Assembly (NCBI GenBank): GCA_035222895.1
Contig: JAVYIG010002365.1
Span: forward strand, 1-64,000
DNA length: 64,000 nt
Direction: 5' to 3'
DNA from: Strongylocentrotus droebachiensis
Taxonomy: Eukaryota > Echinodermata > Echinoidea > Camarodonta > Strongylocentrotidae
Shown: positions 44,023 through 55,337 of the stretch, one piece after another
How the letters are laid out: each line of letters opens with the position of its first letter
Position numbering within the stretch: position 1 is the stretch's first letter
Translations under genes and position numbers: made by a program
Notes under the pieces: model-generated
Database searches by the model: none
The model's input: the letters and a program-made list of their open reading frames with translations, nothing else
What the model was told of the DNA's origin: nothing

Positions 44023-44026
44023 GTTG

Positions 44027-44175
44027 AAGAACACCGGTTTCTTATACAGCACTTAACCATTAACTGATTAAAGCGCTTTACAGTATTATTATTACCCAGG
44101 GCACTGGATTCAATTACTACATATACTAATATGCGCATTAAAGTGCACATTCTCAGGACAATCCTGATGCGGTTT
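44027..44175 (-). mobile_element. LINE/SINE tail fragment
   Basis: On the - strand, TACTGTAAAGCGCTTTAATC and GTGCTGTATAAGAAACC follow one another, as in L2/CR1-type 3' tails. A related piece accompanies the GGGGCACTT repeat at about 49085-49200. Confidence 0.35.
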
Positions 44176-44299
44176 TAAAAGCACAATCACTAAGGACTGA
44201 AAAAGGGCCTTTGATAAGAAACATAATTGTATGAACTTTACGAGCAAGCACTTAAAAAGTTACTCTTAGTCGCTTTAAATTAGGAACACATTTTATGGT

Positions 44300-45005
44300 G
44301 TAAGGAAAAGGGGGCACTTATCCAAAGGGAAAAGGACACTCATTAGAAAAGAAAAGGAGCATGTGTTAAAATTAAAATATGAGAATTATCAGAGGTGAAA
44401 ATGGGGCACTTCTTGCACCTAATAAAGAGATGAAAAAGGCACTTATTACAAACTTAAAGGGGGCACCTCTCAATATTTGAAAAAGGGCACTCACCGGAGA
44501 TTTAAAAAGGGGCACTTGTAAGAATGAAACAGGGGCATCAAAAATAAAAGAGGCACTTGTCAGATTTGGAAAAAGGCAATTATAAGAGGTAAAGGGGCAC
44601 TTATCAGAGGTAATAAGGGACACTTCTTATCCCTGAAGATTGTCACTCACCTGAGATGAATAGGGGCACATGTGAGAATGGAAAATGGGCACTTGTCACT
44701 AGAAAGGGGGCACCTATCAGATTTTAATAGAGACATTAATCAGAGGTGTGAGGAGGGGCATTGATGAGAAGGGGCTCTTATTAAAAAAAAATGGGCATTT
44801 AGTATCATAAGGAAAAGGGCACTTGTTACAGATAAAGGGGCACCTCTCCTATTTGAATTGGTGCAATAATCATCGGTGAAGGGGGCACTTATAAGATTGT
44901 GGAACAGGCACCTATTAGAAATTCAAAAAGGGCACGTCTTATCTGAAGTAAAAGGTGCATCTTCCTATGTAAAAGGGGGGCAATTTAGGGGTAGGCCTAC
45001 TTGAA
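44300..45005. repeat. degenerate GGGGCACTT tandem repeat
   Basis: About 30 loose units around AAAAGGGGCACTTAT, with TATCAGAGGTGAAA spacers, like those in the two Harbinger-like copies and at 49200. Preceded by AGTCGCTTTAAATTAGG, which also precedes the 49200 copy. Confidence 0.75.
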
Positions 45006-45359
45006 AAAGTGGGGGAGGGGCCGACCTCGCTACTTGTAAAATAATACTAGAAACATATTTTAACTTTATCAATCTGCGTTCTAAACAAATGAAATCTGAC
45101 TGCCTGATAAATTCTTAATAATCGGTTTTGAATTAATGAAACAAGACAGATTTTATATTTCAATCTAACACATAGATCTAAGTTGAATTTTGAAGGCTAA
45201 ACGAATATGATGGCTTAGCAAACGACTGCCATGTTGCTCATGTAGTCATGACAGTATATAATACATGTAGTCCATTTGCCTATATAGCCCAAAACATATT
45301 TGTACATGAAGGCCTTTACGTGCACGTATGAAATTAAGGCAATAACTTTATAAAGCTAA
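45006..45359. other. no recognisable feature
   Basis: AT-rich, non-coding. Possibly the degraded body of the LINE that follows. Confidence 0.4.
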
Positions 45360-45847
45360 ATCAATGAGTTACCTAAACAGTGGAATATGATTCCCCAAGT
45401 AATAACGAAATCACAATTCATATCTTCCTTGAGAAAACAATATAAAATCTTACTACTAAATAATTATTAATCAGCACAGTTCTTGATTTTTGTGATTTTT
45501 TTTCAAATATCTGAACCACCTTTCAATGTTGTTTTGTTTAGTTTTCTTCTCTTTCCCCCCTTTATATATATATTTTGTTTTCTTTTCTCTATTTCACTTT
45601 CTCTTGTGTTATAGATAGTTGAAGTGTTTGTACTTTGCTTATTTTACTTAATTTATTGTTGTGTGATTATAATATTTTGTATTTCTTTTTGTTTTGTTTT
45701 TCATTCTGTAATGGGCGATCCAACTTCACAGGTTTTCGCAACCTTCATGGAAAGCCCTGCATATAACCTTTGTAAAAATAGTTAAACTTTACCGTTACTT
45801 TGTATATTTAGATTTTTACATTGCGAAATAAAATTGATACTTGATAC
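45360..45847 (+). mobile_element. 5'-truncated LINE: RT C-terminus and 3' UTR
   Basis: The frame 45360-45470 reads INELPKQWNMIPQVITKSQF and ends LLLNNY plus stop, which fits the conserved C-terminus of non-LTR RTs (WN.LP..I....F+..LK..LL). A ~375-base 3' UTR follows and ends in AATAAAATTGATACTTGATA. A stop just upstream shows it is a relic. Confidence 0.55.
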
Positions 45848-45960
45848 CTGAAATAAGTATAAAGTGATTTGTTGAAGATACTTGCATTTCAGTTGAGTTT
45901 TAACATGAGAAGTAACACCTATATAATGAGGAACTTTTGCTGGTCTTCTTGAGAAGTTCT

Positions 45961-46112
45961 GGGGGCTGTTTCACAAAACTTGTCATCAGTAACAAATTAA
46001 AGTTTTTGTTATAAGCTACTGAAATCCTTGCTTCTGATTGGTTATCAGCAGATTTTTCACTGATTTTTGTCATTTGTCATTTAAAAAAGGCTTGGTGCAT
46101 GACACGGGTCCC
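45961..46112. mobile_element. MITE, GTTTCAC family
   Basis: Left GGGGGCTGTTTCACAAAACT, right GACACGGGTCCC. The interior CTTCTGATTGGTTATCAGCA is nearly the same as in the copies at 54605 and, inverted, 1104 and 63443. Confidence 0.75.
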
Positions 46113-46360
46113 AGGTTTCTAATCCCTGCGCACAATTTACATGAAATCATTCATGATGTTTTATTTTTATTTTTTCATGTTTTCATTGGTAAGAAATTCG
46201 CCCCCAAGCAACAACAAAAATCACTGAATTTACCAAATGTTGTTTTACATGATAAAGGCTTTTTATAAACATAATTTGTCAATATATAACAACGATTTTT
46301 ACACAAATTAAAGATATTATGAAAGGTACTAAAATTGTGTTAAAGTTTAATTTACTTCCC

Positions 46361-46392
<32 letters not shown>

Positions 46393-46470
46393 ACTAATGC
46401 CCTTGAATCGTTTTTAGAAAGAAGTAGTGCTCTTGTTTGACGTTGTCATAGATATAGATATAGGCTTGCA
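46113..46470. other. no gene; (AT)n microsatellite near 46362-46384
   Basis: Non-coding, with one short AT dinucleotide run. Ends with the GGCTTGCA target duplication of the next element. Confidence 0.5.
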
Positions 46471-48375
46471 CAGGCGCGCCGGAAGCAGTTTGGGATTGGG
46501 GGGGGGGGGGGGCAAACATTCCAGGGGGCTCACCTTCCAGGGGCAGTGACGTAATCAGAAAAAACGTTCGGAAGGGGGGGGGGGGCAGACGAAAAATCTG
46601 CATCACCACCTTACCATCTTGCACGTTACATTTTTCAAAGTGGAGTATTAACGATCAAGAAAGGCGTAAATTGGCGTGGGGTCCAGGGCGTGAGCCTCAG
46701 CAGGGGGTCAAGGGGCTGAGCCCCTTTAGGTATTTAATTACGGTTAGATGAGCATCCAGGTGCCCTCTTTAAGCCATTGACATGTTTCAGGGGGGAGAGC
46801 CCCCAGAAGCTCAGAGGTTTAACTACGGTCAGATGAGCATCCAGGGGCCGCCTTAGGGCCCTTGGTGGGGTCCAGGGGGCAGAGCCCCCGGAATCTCAGG
46901 GTTTTCAGGTATTTAATTACAGTCAGATGAGCATCCAGGGGCCCGCCTTAGGGCCTTTAGTGGGGTCCAGGGGGCAGAGCCCCCGGAAGCTCAGGGATTT
47001 TAGGTATTTCATTACGGTTAGATGAGCATCCAGAGGCCCTCTTTAAGCCATTGACGTGTTCAAGAAGGGGGGGGGGGGGAGAGCCCCCAGAAGCTCAGAT
47101 GTTTTAATATTTAACTACGGTCAGATGAGTATCCAGGGGCCCGCCTTAGGGCCTTTAGTGGGGTCCAGGGGGCAGAGCCCTCGGAAGCTCAGGGGTTTTA
47201 GGTATTTAATTACGGTCAGACGAGCATCCAGGGGCCCGTCTTGGGACCCTTGGTGGGGTCCAGGGGGAAGAGTCCCCCGAAGCTCAGGGGTTTTAGGTAT
47301 TTAATTACGGTCAGATGAGCATCCGGGGGGCAGAGCCCCCGGAAGCTCAGGTTTTTTAGGGTATTTAATTACGGTCAGATGAGCACCCAGGGGCCCGCCT
47401 TAGAGCCCTTGGTGGGGTCCAGAGCCCCTGGAAGCTCGGGGGTTTTAGGTATTTAATTACGGTCAGATGAGCATCCAGGGGCCTGCCTAAGAACCCTTGG
47501 TGGGGTCCAGGGGGCAGAGCCCCTGGAAGCTCGGGGGTTTTAGGTATTTAATTACGGTCAGATGAGCATCCAGGGGCCCGCCTTAGGGCCCTTGGTGGGG
47601 TCCAGGGGGCATAACCCCCGGAAGCTCCGGGTTTTTAGGTATTTAATTACGGTCAGATGAGCATCCAGGGGGCAGAGCCCCCGGAAGCTCAGGGTTTTTA
47701 GGTATTTAATTACGGTCAGATGAGCATTTTTTACCTTATTTGTGACATTGGCAGGTCACTTATTTTTTCTCCCCGTCTTTCTTTTTTTTCTTCTCTTTAG
47801 TATACTTTTTCAAAATGTGAGGGGGGTTTCTAAATAAGCGTATTTTTAGCCCGACTGCGCATTAGGGAATTTCTTATTTTCCAAAAAATGCATAAAAAGG
47901 TATGACCTACAAAAAAATACCGAAAAATCATGTCATAACAGCAACATTTGCAAATCACTGGTATCGAATAAGAAATACACCCCCCTCATCAGTATGCCAG
48001 CGTTCAGGGGCTCATGTCTTCTCACCCCTATAACAAAAAAACAGACACGCTTTCCCATTTTTGCACAATATGTCCACGATATGCGCGTATCGCTATTATA
48101 AAGACCTCCGTTGATAAATACCATATAGGTGGCATGCGCAATGTTTATGAAATTTAATTCCTGTGAACTTTCCTTTTCTTTGAATAATGTTGTATATGTG
48201 AGTTAATTCAGGTTTTTATTATTGTTATGTTCTTTTGGGTTAAAAATACAAACCATGACCCCTTTACTGCTTTTTTTTTTTTTTTTGGAGGGGGGGGGGG
48301 CGTTTTGGGGCGTTTTGTGATTTGGGGGGGGGGGGGCAGCTGCCCCCCTGCCCCCCCCCACTTCCGGCGCCTATG
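46471..48375. mobile_element. hAT-type non-autonomous element, 1.9 kb
   Basis: An 8-bp direct repeat GGCTTGCA flanks it (46463-46470 and 48376-48383), the size expected for hAT. The ends are imperfect inverted repeats, CAGGCGCGCCGGAAG and CTTCCGGCGCCTATG, each with a G or C run just inside. It contains a ~1-kb tandem repeat (46735-47730). No transposase frame is visible. Confidence 0.7.
46735..47730. repeat. 60-100-bp tandem repeat within the hAT-type element
   Basis: About 12 units containing GGTATTTAATTACGGTCAGA, GAGCATCCAGGGGCCCGCC, TTGGTGGGGTCCAGGGGGCA and GAGCCCCCGGAAGCTCAGG. Some units lack the middle third, giving two unit lengths. Confidence 0.9.
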
Positions 48376-48513
48376 GGCTTGCAATATTTTCATTTTTCAT
48401 TTATTGGTTCAACCATTAACAAAAACAAAAAAACACTCATGATGACTTTAACGATACATACACCGGCGACAATAAACCGAGCCATTTGAAAATACTATAC
48501 TAAAACCCATCGC

Positions 48514-48620
48514 AGTGGCAGATCAAAGTGGGGGCCGAATCGCCCCCCCCCCTTTGGCGGCCTAAAAGGGAAAAAATCGATCAACAAATACAAAGGGAGG
48601 GAGGGGGGGGGGGCGACAGA
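48514..48620 (+). mobile_element. possible hAT terminus fragment
   Basis: CAGTGGCAGATCAAAGTGGG followed by a C run resembles hAT left ends (CAGTGGCGGATCCA-type). I found no matching right end, so it is probably truncated. Confidence 0.3.
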
Positions 48621-48689
48621 AGCAGAAACGGAAAATAGAAAGTAAAAGAAAAGAAGAAAGGGTCAGGAAAGAGAGTGTAATATATATAC

Positions 48690-48731
<42 letters not shown>

Positions 48732-48855
48732 AGAAAGAGAGAGAGGGAGAGAGAGAGAGAGAGATGCAGAGAAATTGAGAGACTGAGAGAGAGGGGGAGG
48801 GAGGTAGAGGGAGGGAGGTAGGGGAAAAATAGAGAGAGAGAGGGAGAGATAAAAT
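48690..48855. repeat. (GA)n simple repeat
   Basis: Long AGAGAGAG runs with GGGA interruptions. Low-complexity frames here are not genes. Confidence 0.95.
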
Positions 48856-49199
48856 ATACCATTTTTTAAAAAGACATTGGTATATATACCCCTACATTGT
48901 GATTAAATTATCAGTGATGATTTCAACGTTTGTTTCTCTTTATACATCATACAAAACATTGCTTCAGCATCATACTTTGCAGTTGGGTGTATGATGGTCT
49001 GAAAATTCATTTGCAAGCGTGCATGCGAGGATTTTTTTTATTTTATGAGGTTGCGGTAAAAAAAAATTACATCCTATAAAGTGAAAAATCTGAACCCAAT
49101 CTTGATGGGGATATAAGCGCATTCTCATAACGTAAGACTGAAAAGACCTTTAATAAGTAATATATTATCATCTTTTGGGTAAATTGCTTTTAGTCGCTT

Positions 49200-49720
49200 T
49201 AAATTAGGGGCACATTTAATGATTAAAGGAAAAGGGGACACTCATTGAAAAGGATGAGACAGTTATTAGAAAGAAAAAAAAGGAGCACGTGTCAAAGTAT
49301 ACAAGGTAATTATCAGAGAGGTGAAAATGACATCAGATTTTGACAGGGGCATTTATCGGAGATGAGATGGGGCTTTTTTGAGAAGGGGAAGTGACTCTTA
49401 TACTCTTATACAAAAGAAGAGGAGCACTTGTCAAAGTAAAAGGGGCACCTCTCAGATTTGAATAGGGCAATTATCAGAGTGAGAGGGGCACTTATCAAAA
49501 GTTAAAGGGGCACTTTTCGTACCTCAAAAGGGCACTTAGTAGAGATGAAAAAGGGCACTTAGAGAATGGAAAAAAGGCACCTATTGCAACGGAAAGTTGG
49601 AAGTGTCGAAGGAAAGTGGGCAAGTGTCAAAATTAAAGGGGCACTTATCAGAAGTGAAAATGAGAAGGGGCACTTTTCCTAAATAAAGAGGGGCACTTTT
49701 GGGGTACTTAAACAAAGAGG
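49200..49720. repeat. degenerate GGGGCACTT tandem repeat
   Basis: Fourth copy of the repeat, again introduced by TTTTAGTCGCTTTAAATTAG as at 44265. Units such as AAAGGGGCACTTATC and TATCAGAAGTGAAAATG vary in length. Confidence 0.75.
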
Positions 49721-50642
49721 GGTAGCTGTGCTAGATTTCCATTCAATCGAAACCGGGGCGGGGGTAGGGGGTCGTTGGTTTTGAAAATCCAAATTGAACC
49801 TGGGAATTGAACAAAAATTAACCGTCAGACGGTTTATCAATTAACAATAGCTAAAGCACACAAACCTTTGACACGAAGTTTAGTTGTTGTTGCTGTTGTT
49901 GGTATAGGAAAATCAGTTATCCGTAAAGAAAACTGAGAATAAAAATTTGTAATAATATAATTATTTAATCAGTAACGCAATTCATTAGGAGTCTCTGGAT
50001 GGTTCGCAACTTCGTATTTCTGCTTTTTGTATACGTTTAATCTGGTCAGCCGGTTTTTATTGAATGGAAATCTAGCTTTGCCCGATTCGAAACGAAGTAC
50101 TTCGCGCGTGCTAGCTATAGCTAGCTATCGATCGGCCAATCATAATACAGCTTTCATATCTCACGGACCCACATCCGATTTGAAAACATTACGTCAAATT
50201 CACGGGACAAAATTACTGCGAAATCGGGTAAGCTGTAGTTTTTTAATGAATTAAATGATATTAAGGATATTTTCAGTTACCAGAACGCAACTTACTTGTT
50301 ATAGACATGAAATTAAGGGTTATTTTCAGCGGAGAACATGCAACGACACTATAAATTACGTTATCCATTCACTTTGCACACAAAACATGTCATTGAGTGT
50401 GGTGCATGATCAGCTGTGTACAGTCCAACTGCAATGCAATTGCAAGGGTGATTATGAATGAACATGAATTTGTGGCTGATTGTGCATGTGCACTTGTTAT
50501 TAAGTTTTTAACTGTTTTGTTCCTGAGATTGATAATTACCAAGCTATTTTGTCTCTTAACTCTAGTTAACTCCAGGGAGCTCCGACGCCAAAGGCGTCGG
50601 AGCAAAATTTGAAGAAAAAAATCAAATCAAACAGCGGTCGAC
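49721..50642. other. no recognisable feature
   Basis: Non-coding. A GCTAGCTATAGCTAGCTATC palindromic stretch lies near 50110. Short frames are not conserved-looking. Confidence 0.45.
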
Positions 50643-51100
50643 AGTAGGGGCGCTGGTCAGAGAATGAGGATCGTCCTCATAAACAAGAATATCCTCATAA
50701 ACGAGGACAAAATGTGTCCTCAAAAATAAGGGTTGTCTGCATTTTCGAGGACGTTTTTTTTTCATTGGCGCTCTGGGGGTTTCATGTTACATGCTGGCGA
50801 TGCCAAAAATGGATTCCCTGGGGGAAAATAACCCTAGTTATCCGTCTACTTTTATGGGTTGTCCGTCTTCCCAAGGATTTATTGCTCATAATGTGAAGGT
50901 CTCTGTACAAAGTCAATGTAAAATGCATCAAGAAAATCATTGCAGAATCTGTTTTTTGCATCGCAAATGCGCCGATCAAAAATATGAAACGTCTGCGAAA
51001 ATGCAGACGGTCCTTATTTTTGAGGACGCATCGGTCCGTGTTAAAGAAGACGATCCTCGTTTATGAAGACGATCCTTATTCTCGGACCAGCGCCCCTACT
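50643..51100. mobile_element. TIR element with GAGGAC-rich subterminal repeats, 458 bp
   Basis: The ends AGTAGGGGCGCTGGTC and GACCAGCGCCCCTACT are inverted. The inverted pairing extends to GAGAATGAGGATCGTC and to blocks TCCTCAAAAATAAGG and GTCTGCATTTTCG. ATCCTCATAAACGAGGA words recur. The target duplication is not clear (GGTCGAC at left against GGTTGAG at right), which is compatible with a decayed 9-bp duplication but not proof. Confidence 0.65.
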
Positions 51101-51498
51101 GGTTGAGCACTTGAGGCGACATTTTTCCCGAAGTGTGTAACGGTAGATCATCTAGTATTACAAATTCAGACTTACAGTGTTTTCGATTTCTCTGGGCATG
51201 TCGCGCCACACTTGAAATCATCATAATTTGACAAAGTCTCTGATGGGAAATGGGGTGATTCCTTGTCCTAAAACGAAGCCATCCATGTTGTGTAACTTGT
51301 ATTGTCAACATGGCGAAGAGAGAAAGTATGCATGCGCTGGTAGCGGCGCAGCAAATATGAATATTCATGCTATAGGCTAGAGCGCCTCGCGCTCAAAAAT
51401 GTTGAATACGCACAAGGTTGTGAAGGACAGAGGGACCTTCGAGTCGTGGCATATTCAGAATTTTTCGACTGCGAACATAATTACCTGCATCATAGTAC
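51101..51498. other. no recognisable feature
   Basis: Non-coding stretch without repeats I can identify. Confidence 0.4.
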
Positions 51499-51763
51499 TG
51501 CAACACCAACACCGAACTTGAAATCATGAATTTCCCAATCCCTAGGGGCTGGTGTTGCTTGTTGATGAATGGAAAATTACATGTAATTCGTCGACACCAA
51601 CCGCGATACTCCGTTCAACAGACGACATTCAACACCAGCCCTCAACACAGACTAGCGGAAATATGTCATATTTCCAAAGGTCAATCTCAACACCAGCCTG
51701 ATTTCAAGTTCGGTGTTGTGGCTGGTGTTGTTCTCACAACACCAACACTGAACTTGAAATCAC
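51499..51763. mobile_element. CAACACCA-rich fold-back repeat
   Basis: CAACACCAACACCGAACTTG continuing AAATCA occurs at about 51500 and again at 51738, and inverted at about 51699 (TGATTTCAAGTTCGGTGTTG). Several CAACACCAGCC words lie between. It is probably a small MITE with a partial tandem copy. Confidence 0.5.
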
Positions 51764-52138
51764 TCAATGGAGGTGGAGCTTGGGATCGTGCTGAAGTAGC
51801 GCTGCAGCTGAGCAAACTAGCGTACATGTATCGCACGATGCAGCTGTTTAGAAAAACAAAATGACTCTGCGAGTCTGCGTGTACCTCTTTTTCGTCTATT
51901 CTGACAAAAATTGGATGAATATTGCCTAGATTTTGGTTTTTGGGGGGCTGTTTCCTTTGATAGAAACATCTGTGAGCAGGGCTTAAATTAATTTTTTGTC
52001 CATGGGGGCTCTTCCCAAAAGAAAGAGCCCCCGTGAGCCTTCTCACAGGGGCTCTTTTAGTACTGACGGGGGCTCTTTTTCATACAAATTTCCATTGAAT
52101 TGGTACCCATGATACTCCTAAATTCTTTGCTATTTCTG
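51764..52138. other. no gene; GGGGGCTCTT-type inverted words
   Basis: Non-coding. GGGGGCTCTT and AAGAGCCCCC occur around 52005-52075 in both orientations, but no full element is visible. Confidence 0.4.
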
Positions 52139-52475
52139 TCATTAATAGTCGGCATTATGCCTTATATACACCAGCTCGTAGTCTAAGATCATCACACCAG
52201 CATCTTCTTAAGAGTAGCCTGTGGTGAAAGGGCTTTTTCTTCTGCAGCATCTTGTCTTTGGAATAATTTACCATTTAATTTGAGAATCATAACTTCCTTT
52301 AAATCCAAGCTGAAATCTTATCTTGTTTAACAATACCTGTACTTGGCACTATGACACTCATCCAAACTTTCTTGTCCAAAGTCCAAACTTTCTCATTCTT
52401 TCTATTTTTGTTGTGCGCCTCGGAAAAGCATTGTCTAGAAAGACAGCGCTATACAAATGACTATTATTATTATTA
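52139..52475 (+). mobile_element. 5'-truncated LINE: RT C-terminus and 3' tail
   Basis: The frame ending at 52330 reads RVACGERAFSSAASCLWNNL, then PFNLRIITSFKSKLKSYLV and a stop. This matches the C-terminal signature of CR1/L2-type RTs (R.FS.AAP.LWN.LP...SF+..LK..L). The 3' UTR ends GCGCTATACAAATGACTATT with an ATT tail. An in-frame stop upstream marks it as dead. Confidence 0.7.
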
Positions 52476-52951
52476 TTATTTACCTCTTACAACTTTAAAA
52501 GTTATGCTGCCAATGGTCAGATCTCCTCCCTCTGTACAAAATATCTGGTCCAAGCCTGTACAGTTGCCTCCTTGCCAACGGGGTTCCTTTTACTAATTTT
52601 AGGTTTTGGTTGATTTACTGGTCAAGGTTCATTTTTTGCTGGTCTTTTGGAATTCGGACCTTGCGCGATCGCCTCTAGCTCCAGCAGATATGGGGCGGCA
52701 GCGTGCACACCAGTATGTACTACTGGTGCAACTAGTATAGCCACTGCTGACGGCCGCAGTGCACTGCGAGCTTCCGTTGTTTGTATCTGTAATACTCAAA
52801 GAGATGTGGAGATGGGAGATATAGCGGAATCAATTTTTTACCATATGGCACCCTCTAGACACCGAAAAATCTGAGCGAGAATCCTGCACGCTTATCTAAC
52901 TTCCATAGTTTCATTTCATTGGATTAAGGTTTGAAAGTTGAAACTCAATAT
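52476..52951. other. no recognisable feature
   Basis: A 75-codon + strand frame (52647-52874) is Cys/Ala/Ser-rich and shows no domain. I do not call it a gene. Confidence 0.4.
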
Positions 52952-52960
52952 TGTGTGAAA

Positions 52961-53610
52961 GGAATTCCAGACAACTCGCCACAAAGACAACCCGCCCCAA
53001 GACAACCCGCCACAATACCCTGGACATCTCGCCACAATACCCTGGACGACTCGCCACAGGCGAGTTGTCCAGGGTGGGGTGCCTTTTCGGACAACTCGCC
53101 ACACTTTTTTCCCCTCATGATTTCTAGATCTAAAATCCCTCATCTTAGATGAAATTGTCATTTTTTCATGATTTTCGTGCTTTTATAAACACAGTCATTA
53201 CAAAGAATAAAGAATAAAGCTGATTTCCCTTGCAACAATAATATATTTTTGACAAACCGAAGGCGCACGATCGCCAGATCATTGGGATAACTTCTCGGTA
53301 TTTAGATCTAGAGGTCTATAGCAGCTGCATTTTTCTGTCTCAGAAATTGTTTAATGGTAGGATACTGGAAGTGTGTTTATAAAAGAATAATGAGTACATA
53401 AAATGACAATTTCATCTAAGATCATGAAGATGAGGGATTTTAGATCTAGAAATCATGAGGGGAAAAAAGTGTGGCGAGTTGTCCGAAAAGGCACCCCACC
53501 CTGGACAACTCGCCTGTGGCGAGTTGTCCAGGGTATTGTGGCGAGATGTCCAGGGTATTGTGGCAGGTTGTCTTGGGGCGGGTTGTCTTTGTGGCGAGTT
53601 GTCTGGACCC
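52961..53610. mobile_element. Mutator-like (MULE) non-autonomous element with ~200-bp TIRs
   Basis: TGTGTGAAA(G) flanks it at 52952-52960 and 53611-53619, a 9-10-bp target duplication as in Mutator elements. Inverted repeats of about 200 bases (52961-53163 and 53402-53610) are near-identical and built of GACAACTCGCCACA and CAATACCCTGGAC words. They also contain GATTTCTAGATCTAAAATCC. A ~240-base non-coding loop separates them. Ends: GGAATTCCAGAC at left, GTCTGGACCC at right. Confidence 0.75.
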
Positions 53611-53619
53611 TGTGTGAAA

Positions 53620-54604
53620 GTTATAACAGAAAAGGTAATCTCTATTTTATAATTCCACTGGGACGATTTTTAATTTTTTAATCGCCCACGTGAGCAATCT
53701 GAAGGAGGCGATTATGTAGCTCACGGGGGGCGAATTGCCCACCGACCCGTATATTTTGAGCCTTGTCTATGAGTCTTGGAATTTGAAATGTATTATTTTG
53801 AGTAAATAATTTTTTTCAATTATTCAACCATAACGGTGAAAAACGATCCGGAAGGGAAAATTGAAAAAATCATTCAGACACCCTAGTATGGGTCATTCTT
53901 TAATAAAAGTATAAAACACATTTTTCAATCGTCCCCATTGAGGCGGCCAGTGGAGCTACATGTAATCTCAGCGGAATAACCGTCGATATCAGAGACTGAA
54001 GCTTTCAGTCTATTAAAGTAGGCAGTTCCACAGCCTACAATATTAGGTGCATGCTTAAAAAGCAAAACAATCTAAATGCTAAGAATGATCAGCAATGCTG
54101 TACATGGAAACTAAAGTGTGATGATGTATTTAATTCTTCAAAAGACCGATATCCATCTCAAAGTCTCAAACAACCTGAAAAATTCAAATCTTAAGGCAAC
54201 AAGTATGATCCTGTGTGCTTTATCGGCTTGCAAACATTTGAAATTAGCCTTGTTAGGCCAATCCTCCCACAGCTGCTATGAGTTATCCTAAATACTGAAT
54301 TTTGATTGATTTGCAAACAATAACAGCTCAAAATTGTTATTAAAATTCTTGCAAACTTGGTTCACATGCAACATTGAACTGCACAAAATAATTTGAAAAA
54401 GGCAATTTTGGGAAAAAAATCTAACAATTTACATTGGAACTGTAAATGGCAGCTACTGTACATGTACTTACTTGAATGGTCACACTAGTTTTGCCCATTC
54501 CCCAAAAGTTAAAGACTGACATATCCAATTATCCACTCTTTCATCTATGGACTCTGAGTTACATGTACCAGGCCTTGTGATGATTATAGATAAAGTTGAA
54601 TTCT
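53620..54604. other. no recognisable feature
   Basis: AT-rich, non-coding. No frame longer than expected by chance. Confidence 0.45.
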
Positions 54605-54752
54605 GGGTGCCGTTTCACAAAACTTGTCATCAGTGACAAATGACAGTTTTTGTTTATAAGCTACTGAAATCCTTGCTTCTGATTGGTTATCAGCAGATTT
54701 GTCACTGATTTTTGTCATTTGTCATTGAAAAAAGGCTTTGTGAAACGCCCCC
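54605..54752. mobile_element. MITE, GTTTCAC family
   Basis: Left GGGTGCCGTTTCACAAAACT, right GGCTTTGTGAAACGCCCCC, with the shared CTTCTGATTGGTTATCAGCA. It directly abuts a fragment of the TTAA element family at 54753. Confidence 0.8.
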
Positions 54753-54912
54753 GTGGTCATGCGATTGCATTGTGAAAGTTGATCATGATCATGTAGCATA
54801 TAAGTATTAATGTGTACTCACTACTGCAAGGTTCTGGAGTCATCAAAATGATAAGAAATTTGGCCCAGTCTTGGTAAAATAACAAGCACTGCACACAGAA
54901 AGATGTATACGG
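54753..54912. mobile_element. fragment of the 23475-type TTAA element
   Basis: GGTCATGCGATTGCATTGTG, then GCAAGGTTCTGGAGTCATCA, AAATGATAAGAAATTTGGCC and CACAGAAAGATGTATA match the reverse complement of 23640-23830. Both ends are lost; the left is cut by the GTTTCAC MITE. Confidence 0.65.
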
Positions 54913-55337
54913 ATGACACAACCATGTAGCATAAAAATCAGGCCTCATTTTGTATGAATATTTAGAATATGAAGGAATTTGAAGAGCCATGCTTTTCAGG
55001 GACCTTTTTAATCTGATGATCTTCCACACTTGCGTAATAACAATAATAACGCTCACAAATTATTTGTCACCTCTCCCCAGAACTCAAGGTTCTCTTTAAC
55101 ATTCATTTCATGAAAAATAAAAACAAGGCTGACAGTATGCAAGCCGCCCAGACACAAACTCTTAAAGCCTTTTCATCCAAAATAATTTACATCAACTTTC
55201 AGAACTCTTGAAAATGGTCCCCCTTTTAAAAAGAAGGACATACCGGTACAGCGAACTATTTTACTGTTTAAATTATTACGATTATGATGATTTATTATTT
55301 GCGTGCAAACGTTTCTCGACTGTCATTTATGACAATA
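54913..55337. other. no recognisable feature
   Basis: AT-rich, non-coding. Confidence 0.4.

Noticed and set aside
48208-48442. Gly-rich and Pro-rich frames
   Set aside because: Translate the G/C-run terminus of the hAT-type element.
48581-48862. Ser/Leu-rich 93-codon frame
   Set aside because: A (GA)n simple repeat read on the - strand.
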